From: Bacillus alveayuensis
Lineage (GTDB): Bacteria > Bacillota > Bacilli > Bacillales > Aeribacillaceae
Assembly (NCBI GenBank): GCA_030812955.1
Contig: JAUSTR010000004.1
Location: forward strand, 124,001-188,000
Length of the DNA: 64,000 bases
Direction: 5' to 3'
Part shown: piece after piece, positions 58,240-64,000 of the stretch
How positions within the stretch are numbered: the first letter of the stretch is position 1
How the letters are laid out: every line of letters begins with the position of its first letter
The notes under the pieces: model-generated
The model's database searches: none
What the model saw: the letters and a program-made list of their open reading frames with translations, nothing else
What the model was told of the DNA's origin: nothing
Program-made: the position numbers and the translations under genes

Positions 58240-58276
58240 CTTACGGGAAACCTCTCCCGTAAGTATTCATTTTTTA
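58240..58276 (+). terminator. Terminator of yjcZ
   Basis: CTTACGGGA/TCCCGTAAG hairpin followed by TATTCATTTTTT. Confidence 0.8.
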
Positions 58277-58328
58277 CAACAAAATTTTATTAAATGGTAA
58301 ATAAAGGTGAGTGCTGACAACAGGATGG

Positions 58329-58363
58329 AGAGTCCACCCTACATGAAGGGGGACTCTGTTTTT
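58329..58363 (+). terminator. Second hairpin with T-run
   Basis: AGAGTCC-CCC/GGG-GGACTCT followed by GTTTTT. No coding gene I can support lies between it and yjcZ. Confidence 0.65.
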
Positions 58364-58467
58364 CCTTTCGTAAACATTGTTGCTTTTCAACTCACGCTAC
58401 AAGTGTGGCATAGCAAGAATACCGCTTGCCGTAGTATAGTAAGCAACAATTTTTTAGAAAAGAGCCT
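58364..58467 (-). repeat. Family A MITE-like repeat, copy 10 (left end lost)
   Basis: About 104 bp from TTTCGTAAACATTGTTGC to AGAAAAGAGCC; the outermost GGCTG is missing, replaced by the T-run of the preceding hairpin. No target duplication visible. Confidence 0.72.
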
Positions 58468-58545
58468 TCCGAATATCTGTTGCTTATTTGTCACTCTTTT
58501 TATCCAAAACTCATAATATAAAACAACATGTGAGGTGGAAAAAGT

Positions 58546-58806
58546 ATGAATAATAAATTTTTCAAAAACATAGAAAATAAAACCGGTGTTAACATGAAAG
58601 AAGTATTTGAATTAGCAAACTCTTTACAAAATGCGAACTTTAAAGATGAAGAAACAGTTCGCGGCGTTATTAAGCGTGTAGCCCAATTGGCAAATCGAAA
58701 AGTTCCAAAGGAGTTAGAAGATAAAATTGTTCAATCCATTGTCAATGGGAAAGAACAGCTTGATTTTAACACGATTGCAAACATGATGAATAAAAAGAAT
58801 AAATAA
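58546..58806 (+). CDS. spoVIF: SpoVIF (YjcC), sporulation stage VI protein
   Basis: 86 residues starting NKFFKNIENKTGVNMKEVFE after MN; helical, soluble. It matches the SpoVIF family in length and sequence. In B. subtilis SpoVIF is needed for late spore coat assembly and acts with GerE. ATG follows TGAGGTGG. Convergent with yjcD across a bidirectional terminator. Confidence 0.9.
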   Translation: MNNKFFKNIENKTGVNMKEVFELANSLQNANFKDEETVRGVIKRVAQLANRKVPKELEDKIVQSIVNGKEQLDFNTIANMMNKKNK

Positions 58807-58812
58807 TAAAAG

Positions 58813-58836
58813 GACCAGGTTTAAAGAAGCCTGGTC
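58813..58836. terminator. Bidirectional terminator between spoVIF and yjcD
   Basis: GACCAGG/CCTGGTC stem; TATTT on one side and CCTTTTATTATT on the other. Confidence 0.8.
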
Positions 58837-61133
58837 TATTTGTGGTAGTTAAGTAAATGTTTGATAAAGCGCGATGGGTTGGCCATTTTCCCTCTTCTTG
58901 TTTCCAATACTGAAATGGCGACAAAGCGTTTCGCCCGTGTAATGGCGACATATAATAAACGACGATCCTCCTCTAATGAATCATTCTCACCATTTCGATA
59001 TTGTTCAAGAGCGAAATCATGCGGAAGACCGCCATCAACCGCAGCAAGAATATACACGTTTTCAAACTCTAGTCCTTTCGCCCGATGGATGGTCATTAAT
59101 TGTATTCCATGAGGTGTTGACTCCTTTTTCTTATCTTTCGTTTTAGCAATTATATGGTCAATATGTTCTAAAAATGATTGAACAGTTTGGAAGTTTTTTG
59201 CTACTACTTTTAAATCATGAATTTCATCAGAGCCTTTTTCAATTTTATTGCCTTCATGACCTCGTTTTTTAAGAAAATCAGCAAATCCTAAATCTTTTTC
59301 AATCACATCAAGGGCATGAATCGGTTTCATCCTTTTTAATGTAGGTAAAATTTTATTGACTTTTTTTAGCTTTGCCATTTGAAAGGCTTGTAGTCCTTCC
59401 AATTTTAACAATGCTTCGAGAAACGAACAGTCCTGTAAAATCGTGATCGCCTTTAAATCTTGAAGGACGGATTGTTTAATAAACATGGCGGAAAGAAAAT
59501 CGCCCATTGCTAAAAAGTCATCAGGATTTACACTTAAACGTAAAAAAGCCAAAATGCATTTGACCATTTTCTTTTCATAAAAGGATTCATAATGCTTTTC
59601 TAACTGGAAGGGCATACTCGATTCACTTAATCGTTCAAAAATTGCCCGTGACATTGAATGGGTTCGATAAAGAATGGCAAAATCATTTGGGTTTGCACCT
59701 TGTTCTATTTTCTCCTTTATATCTTGGACAATCATCGTTGCTTCTTCTTCCTCATCATATGGAAAGAAAAATAGAGGCTTTTCTTCATTTTGAAACTGTG
59801 CAAATACTTGCTTTCGGTAGCGATTTTTGTTTTTTTCTATAATAGATTGAGCGCAAGAAACAATTTCATGACTGGAACGATAATTTGTTTTCAGCTGAAT
59901 GATTTTCGCTGACGGATAAGCTTTTTGAAAATTTAAGATAATGGTTGGATCACTACCGCGGAAGCTATAAATCGCTTGATCATCATCACCGACAGCAAAA
60001 ACATTTTGGGAATGGTTTGATAACATTTTCATTAATTGAAATTGCACAGGATTAATGTCTTGAAATTCGTCAATAAAGAAATGATGAAATCTTTGTTGGT
60101 ATTTTGCTAATAATTTAGGATTTGCTTGAAAAAGCTCATAGCATTTAATCAGCATATCGTCAAAATCAAATGTATGATGCTGTTCTTTTTGGTGTTCGTA
60201 GTGCTCATAAATTTGTTTGATTTTTTGCTCCCACTCGTTCGTTGCTGTCACTTTTTCTGGTGTTATCATCATATTTTTCCAGAAGCTAATTTGCTGAAAA
60301 GCTTGATCAAATTGGAAATCCTTTTCTTCTATGCCCAATTCTCGCAGCTTCAGATAAATATATTGCTCCTTCTGCCAACTCCATTTTAGTAAACGTGACG
60401 TATCCTTCCACATTGGATTGTGATGACATAAAATTCGATAAAAAATACTATGGAATGTACCAGTAAGGGGAAGATTAGAATTGATATTCTGTTTTTGTAA
60501 AAAGGCGGCGATTCGCTCTTTCATTTCATGTGCTGCTTTTGTCGTAAAGGTAACGAGCATCATTGAACGAGGATCTATATTTTGGCTAATCATACGGACA
60601 GCCCGTGCTGCTAACACTCTCGTTTTTCCGCTTCCAGCACCTGCAAGCACTAAAACAGGACCATTAGTAGTCTCAACAGCTTTTAGCTGATCGGAATCTA
60701 GTGAAAATTCATCGTCAATGTTTCTTAATTGATGCATATGAAAAGGCTTTTGGATCACCGCCTTACGAGTAGGCTTCCATGTTGATGCTACGGGATGATT
60801 ATCCTCTTTTTGAATGCTTCGTTCTTTTGGGAGACGAAAACCGCCTGTTTCAACATATTCTTCTTTTATAATCGTTTGATGGGCTTCTTTTTGTTGCATG
60901 ATGTTTTCATGACAATTTTGGCCAGCATTAGGACTTTTATGATAAAAATACGGTGAACGTTGGATTCCAATATAAAGAGCCACTTCATTTCCACAATGAA
61001 GGCAAAAAACTTCGCTATTTTTTGCTGCTTTATATAATAATGGATACTCGCTTCGATGTAGGGATTTTAAATCAATCGATCGATTTTTCCATCTTGCTTG
61101 TTTCAATGGTGAACACTCCCAAATGTCTTTCAA
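58836..61133 (-). CDS. yjcD: YjcD, UvrD/PcrA-like helicase with an N-terminal zinc segment
   Basis: 765 residues, near 759 of B. subtilis YjcD. Superfamily I helicase motifs in order: QLKAVETTNGPVLVLAGAGS with GKT (Walker A, about residue 170), HHFFIDEFQDINPVQF (DExx), FAVGDDDQAIYSFRGSDP, LKTNYRS, MTIHRAKGLEFENVYI and RRLLYVAITRAKR. Before them, residues about 25-75 carry CLHCGNEVALYIG...YFYHKSPNAGQNC, similar to the CoiA zinc segment. Probably a DNA helicase in recombination or repair. Confidence 0.92.
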   Translation of the reverse strand: MKDIWECSPLKQARWKNRSIDLKSLHRSEYPLLYKAAKNSEVFCLHCGNEVALYIGIQRSPYFYHKSPNAGQNCHENIMQQKEAHQTIIKEEYVETGGFRLPKERSIQKEDNHPVASTWKPTRKAVIQKPFHMHQLRNIDDEFSLDSDQLKAVETTNGPVLVLAGAGSGKTRVLAARAVRMISQNIDPRSMMLVTFTTKAAHEMKERIAAFLQKQNINSNLPLTGTFHSIFYRILCHHNPMWKDTSRLLKWSWQKEQYIYLKLRELGIEEKDFQFDQAFQQISFWKNMMITPEKVTATNEWEQKIKQIYEHYEHQKEQHHTFDFDDMLIKCYELFQANPKLLAKYQQRFHHFFIDEFQDINPVQFQLMKMLSNHSQNVFAVGDDDQAIYSFRGSDPTIILNFQKAYPSAKIIQLKTNYRSSHEIVSCAQSIIEKNKNRYRKQVFAQFQNEEKPLFFFPYDEEEEATMIVQDIKEKIEQGANPNDFAILYRTHSMSRAIFERLSESSMPFQLEKHYESFYEKKMVKCILAFLRLSVNPDDFLAMGDFLSAMFIKQSVLQDLKAITILQDCSFLEALLKLEGLQAFQMAKLKKVNKILPTLKRMKPIHALDVIEKDLGFADFLKKRGHEGNKIEKGSDEIHDLKVVAKNFQTVQSFLEHIDHIIAKTKDKKKESTPHGIQLMTIHRAKGLEFENVYILAAVDGGLPHDFALEQYRNGENDSLEEDRRLLYVAITRAKRFVAISVLETRRGKMANPSRFIKHLLNYHK

Positions 61134-61195
61134 TCAAAGATTTGTCAATATGTATGAAATATACGACATAAAATATGGTAAGAATATTGATAAAA

Positions 61196-61376
61196 GGCTC
61201 TATTCAAAAAGATTGTCGCTTAACTATAGCTTTTCGGCTGTCATAAGCAAGAGACACAGTTGTAGCGTGACGTGAACCGAACAAAAGTCGATGGTTGGAC
61301 AAATGAGGTTTGTCCGATCACGTACTATGTTCGGTTCATAGACAGTCGAAAAGCAACAAAGTTTACGAAAACAGCC
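61196..61376 (+). repeat. Family A MITE-like repeat, copy 11
   Basis: 181 bp in the orientation of copy 1, with the GAACCGAACAAA arm intact. Flanks TGATAAAA and TTATGAAA match at 6 of 8. It lies just upstream of yjcD's start. Confidence 0.83.
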
Positions 61377-61482
61377 TTATGAAAAGACAAATTTAATCAT
61401 AGCAAAATGTTGTGAACGTTTAAAGTGTTTACAAGGATTTTCAATACTTTTGGCGAACATTATATAAGAGGGGGTGGAGGAA

Positions 61483-61704
61483 GTGGGCTATATTTTACCT
61501 TTCCACTTTTATACGTATACGGACTACCACCTAAGAATATTGAAAGATAAATTTGATTATGCAAAATACTTTCCAGCGCATAAACTATACAATGAAAACA
61601 AGCCTTATCAAGAAAAATACGATTATATTCCAGCGGAGAGAAAAATGCCAAAGAAAGTCAAAACGATGATCGGTAAAGGGCTTCATATTGACGTATATGT
61701 CTAA
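61483..61704 (+). CDS. Small hypothetical protein
   Basis: 73 residues from GTG 61483, with AGAGGGGGTGG upstream (GTG 61474 is inside that site). Rich in Tyr, Lys and His: VGYILPFHFYTYTDYHLRIL, then a basic tail ending KGLHIDVYV. No signal or membrane segment. Not recognised; it stands where B. subtilis has yjcE, but I see no proof of homology. Confidence 0.62.
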   Translation: MGYILPFHFYTYTDYHLRILKDKFDYAKYFPAHKLYNENKPYQEKYDYIPAERKMPKKVKTMIGKGLHIDVYV

Positions 61705-61709
61705 AAAAG

Positions 61710-61734
61710 CTTACTCAACGTTTGTACGTGTAAC
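61710..61734 (-). repeat. Hairpin-bearing direct repeat on one side of family B copy 3
   Basis: GCTTACTC-AACGTTTGTACG-TGTAA is nearly identical to 61866-61891, which contains the end of the YetF-like gene. Both fold into TTAC/GTAA-ACGT hairpins. Confidence 0.75.
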
Positions 61735-61864
61735 GAATTTTCAGGCTGAATGAAAACTCATGTCTCGAGGCACAATCCCGATGAGGAGCGGAGTTACCAA
61801 GTACGGTAATGAAGCACGATGCGGGCGAAGTAACAAAGAATACAAGCGTTTGCGGGCAGTCTGA
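61735..61864 (+). repeat. Structured repeat, family B, copy 3
   Basis: 130 bp, GAATTTTCAGGCTGAATG to GCGGGCAGTCTG. Ends AGGCTG and CAGTCT pair with one G-U. It points at the 3' end of the YetF-like gene and is flanked by near-identical hairpin sequences. Confidence 0.82.
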
Positions 61865-61867
61865 GGC

Positions 61868-62545
61868 TTACTCGTACGTTTGTACGTGTAAGCCTTCCTT
61901 TTCATTCCATTCTGCATAAAAAACATCTTCATAGCGATGAATATTGTGCTTTTGCAACTCCTTTACTAGCCAATTTTCATTGAAACCAGCTTCTTTTACA
62001 TTGTCCCAGACAACTTCGCCATCAATAATAAACGTTCTCGTTAAGTAGACATTTGTTCCATGAATTTGAAAATCTTGGCGAAGGGGATAATCGTACGGTG
62101 GTTTCTTTAATACACTGATCGTTCCATCGGTTTCCAATATGGCATATTCGACCTCTTTAATAGAAAAAGCTCCTTTTGACCGTAATAAATGTTGTAATTG
62201 ATTAATGTCTAATTTATTTTCCTTCATTTGCTTTTTTAAGATTTTTCCTCTATTAATGACAATCGTAGGCTGTCCTTCAAGAAATGCTCTTGAACCTTTC
62301 CATTTTTGGGTAATCCGTTCTAAAATAAAAATGAGCAGCCCCCATAAAAAAACGGCAAAAATAATTTTTCCAAAACCATCTTTTTCGTCAAAAACGGCAT
62401 TTCCTACTAATTCTCCGAGAACTAAAGCAGAGATAAAATCAAATGTTGTAATTTGATTTAATTGTGTTTTTCCTAATATTTTTGTCACAAAAAACAGGGA
62501 GATAAAGCCAAAAAATAAATCAATGCCAATATGTAAAAATTCCAT
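61868..62545 (-). CDS. YetF/YrbG-like DUF421 membrane protein
   Basis: 225 residues from ATG 62545 behind AAAAAAGGTGATG. Three N-terminal membrane helices (about 3-22, 32-50, 58-77) and then a soluble domain with the family motifs KSRAFLEGQPTIVI-like (here WKGSRAFLEGQPTIVINRGK) and the DUF421 arrangement. Some relatives are linked to spore germination or durability of the spore membrane. The last codons overlap a hairpin duplicated on the far side of the family B repeat. Confidence 0.85.
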   Translation of the reverse strand: MEFLHIGIDLFFGFISLFFVTKILGKTQLNQITTFDFISALVLGELVGNAVFDEKDGFGKIIFAVFLWGLLIFILERITQKWKGSRAFLEGQPTIVINRGKILKKQMKENKLDINQLQHLLRSKGAFSIKEVEYAILETDGTISVLKKPPYDYPLRQDFQIHGTNVYLTRTFIIDGEVVWDNVKEAGFNENWLVKELQKHNIHRYEDVFYAEWNEKEGLHVQTYE

Positions 62546-62674
62546 GATCATCACCTTTTTTGGTTGCTAATCATAGCGTTTACAGAAAAGAACGAAATTA
62601 TGTTAAAAAAGTTTTCATGAAGAAAGAATAAATTCGCCTAAATTGTCTTTATTTTTCAGTTGAAAATAAAAAAA

Positions 62675-62692
62675 GCCTGCGGTAAAGCAGGC
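62675..62692 (-). terminator. Terminator of yjcG-yjcF
   Basis: GCCTGC/GCAGGC hairpin; on the minus strand followed by T7. Confidence 0.82.
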
Positions 62693-62709
62693 ATAAAAAT
62701 ATGTATGGT

Positions 62710-63135
62710 TTAAAGAGTTTTCACCATCGTAACATGGGGAATACCAGCATCGGGAAAAACATCGGAAACCGTTTCGTAGCCTAAGCGTTGGTAAAAAGCT
62801 TCTGCGTGGGTTTGCGCATTTAATTTAACGGTTTTTAATCCTTTTTCTTTTGCAATCGATTCTAGCTTTTCCATGATCATCGTACCCGCACCTTTTCCAC
62901 GGTACTCAGGTAAAACACAAATTCTTTCAAGCTTTCCAACATCATCGATGACTCTAAATCGTCCCGCACCGATTGGCTTTTCATCATCGTATAAAACAAC
63001 ATGTGTTGACTTGTCCTCATATTCGTCAATTTCTAGTTCGATTGGCACCTTTTGTTCCTCCACAAATACTTGATGCCTTACAGTTAAGGCATCATCTAAT
63101 TGTGGTTTGTTTTTTGCAATAACAGCTTTTATCAA
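62710..63135 (-). CDS. yjcF: YjcF, GNAT N-acetyltransferase
   Basis: 141 residues, one more than B. subtilis YjcF. GNAT motif A appears as [19 protein letters not shown] (about residues 75-93), with the typical YQRLGYETV ending. Transfers acetyl from acetyl-CoA to an unknown amine. The start overlaps the end of yjcG by 4 nt, indicating cotranscription. Confidence 0.92.
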   Translation of the reverse strand: MIKAVIAKNKPQLDDALTVRHQVFVEEQKVPIELEIDEYEDKSTHVVLYDDEKPIGAGRFRVIDDVGKLERICVLPEYRGKGAGTMIMEKLESIAKEKGLKTVKLNAQTHAEAFYQRLGYETVSDVFPDAGIPHVTMVKTL

Positions 63136-63650
63136 TCTTCATCCTCTCCTAAGAGGAAAGTTTCATAAACGGTCCATGAACCATTTTCTAATTGATATAA
63201 GATATGGAAGCGATCCACTTGCTCTTCATGTTTAATATCAAGCATTTTTAAACGTCCTAATACATCTGAATGCTCATCGTTAGACATTTGCTGCCCGATG
63301 GTGATGTGTGGAACAAAGGCATATTCAGGCTGTCCTTCTAAAACCCCATTATGCATCAGTTCGTGCAACTGAATTAATTCAGGAACGGGATCGACTTTTA
63401 AGTAAATGACATTATTAACAGGTGCAAAGGAGCTAAATTTGTAAACAGATAATGTAAATGGTTTCACTCGCTTAGCAATTTTTCGTAATTCATGGATGAT
63501 GTCATTTATTTGATCCTCATTTGCTTCGAATGCTGCTTTTAAGGTTAAATGCGGTGGAACGAGTGCATAATGTGGATCATAACGTTTCCGATAAGAGTTT
63601 GCAATATCCTGCAGTTTTTTGGATGGGAAAATGACTATTCCATATTTCAT
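63132..63650 (-). CDS. yjcG: YjcG, 2H phosphoesterase superfamily protein
   Basis: 172 residues, near 171 of B. subtilis YjcG. The two HxT/S motifs of the superfamily are present: HLTL ([12 protein letters not shown]) and HITI ([11 protein letters not shown]). Probable RNA or cyclic phosphate ligase/phosphoesterase activity, substrate unknown. ATG behind GAGGTCTCACC. Operon with yjcF and yjcH. Confidence 0.92.
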   Translation of the reverse strand: MKYGIVIFPSKKLQDIANSYRKRYDPHYALVPPHLTLKAAFEANEDQINDIIHELRKIAKRVKPFTLSVYKFSSFAPVNNVIYLKVDPVPELIQLHELMHNGVLEGQPEYAFVPHITIGQQMSNDEHSDVLGRLKMLDIKHEEQVDRFHILYQLENGSWTVYETFLLGEDED

Positions 63651-63755
63651 GGTGAGACCTCCTCGATAGATGATTGTAAAATCATTATAGCAGATGAAAA
63701 GGAAGAAGTATTTTATGATTTTTGAATGGATTAAAATTTCTAACCTTTTACATTT

Positions 63756-64000
63756 TTAAAACATTTTCTTTAATGCCTCTTTAAGTAAAGGCTGCCAATA
63801 CGTCCAACGATGATCACCATCAAATTCTTCATATATAACAGGAAACCCTTTTTCCTCCATTAATTCGTGGAGCTTGCGGTTCGGTGTAATAAAGTCTCTC
63901 ACTTCCCCATTTGTTGTCTCAACTTCTGTTTCTTTTTTCCCAATTTGATGATAGATAGATAATAAAGATGGAGTTTGAAACTCTTTTACCGCATGAATCA
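63756..64000 (-). CDS. yjcH: YjcH, putative esterase, C-terminal part only
   Basis: The last 80 or so codons of a minus-strand gene that continues past the window edge. Reads TPSLLSIYHQIGKKETEVET, VRDFITPNRKLHELMEEKGF and FDGDHRWTYWQPLLKEALKK. The GDHRWTYW block is the catalytic-histidine region of the esterase D/enterochelin-esterase group. Position before yjcG matches B. subtilis yjcH. Confidence 0.85.
   Translation of the reverse strand, partial: IHAVKEFQTPSLLSIYHQIGKKETEVETTNGEVRDFITPNRKLHELMEEKGFPVIYEEFDGDHRWTYWQPLLKEALKKMF

Overview
This is about 64 kb of low-GC chromosomal DNA from an endospore-forming member of the Bacillaceae. Gene content and order follow the Bacillus subtilis yjaU-to-yjcH segment almost step by step: yjaU, yjaV, med, comZ, fabHA, fabF, yjaZ, yjbA, trpS, yjbC, spx, yjbE, mecA, coiA, pepF, yizD, yjbH, yjbI, cwlQ, yjbK, yjbL, yjbM, NAD kinase, yjbO, prpE, yjbQ, the thi operon, fabI, cotO, yjcA, yjcZ, spoVIF, yjcD, yjcF, yjcG and yjcH. 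I do not assign a genus. Symbols below come from protein similarity plus this synteny, from memory, without a database search.

Layout. 0-9.5 kb: competence regulators, fatty-acid initiation and elongation (FapR box), lipoprotein and membrane genes, YjaZ and YjbA. 9.5-26.5 kb: trpS with a T-box leader, the Spx/MecA/YjbH proteolysis-control group, cardiolipin synthase, CoiA, PepF, CwlQ, alarmone synthetase, NAD kinase, pseudouridine synthase and PrpE. 26.5-29.7 kb: a scrap-yard of broken genes (ABC ATPase, ABC-2 permease, DDE transposase, TnpB). 29.8-39.3 kb: MgtE, a CPA2 antiporter, a TPP-riboswitch-controlled thiazole operon, a NERD protein and FabI. 39.6-58.8 kb: a spore-surface region. It holds CotO, CotS-family proteins, CotSA, the UDP-glucose/UDP-glucuronate/UDP-galacturonate genes ytdA and ytcABC, two paralogous GT-B-like proteins with a shared GRNFGHLNR start, GT4 and GT2 glycosyltransferases, coiled-coil proteins, several very small genes, YjcA, YjcZ and SpoVIF. 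58.8-64 kb: UvrD-like helicase YjcD, a YetF-like protein, YjcF, YjcG and the C-terminal part of YjcH.

The most unusual content is non-coding. (1) A palindromic repeat of about 75-198 bp occurs 11 times, plus one fragment, always between genes. Its ends begin GGCTSTTTTC and most copies are flanked by 8-bp AT-rich direct repeats (exact in three, 7/8 in three), so it looks like a MITE, probably ISL3-type. One copy separates the TPP riboswitch from tenI, one separates cotO from its terminator, one sits on a stop codon. (2) A second repeat family of about 130 bp with a complementary closing stem occurs three times, always abutting a terminator-like hairpin; in two cases a near-copy of that hairpin lies on the other side. 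(3) Two 21-bp tandem arrays follow terminators.

Biologically, the 40-58 kb region looks like a spore glycan and coat assembly locus at the position where B. subtilis carries the cotVWXYZ crust genes. YtdA would make UDP-glucose, YtcA UDP-glucuronate, YtcB its C4 epimer, and CotSA/YtcC and the other glycosyltransferases would use the sugars. Two sporulation genes there, cotO and yjcA, appear to start at non-canonical ATT and CTG codons.
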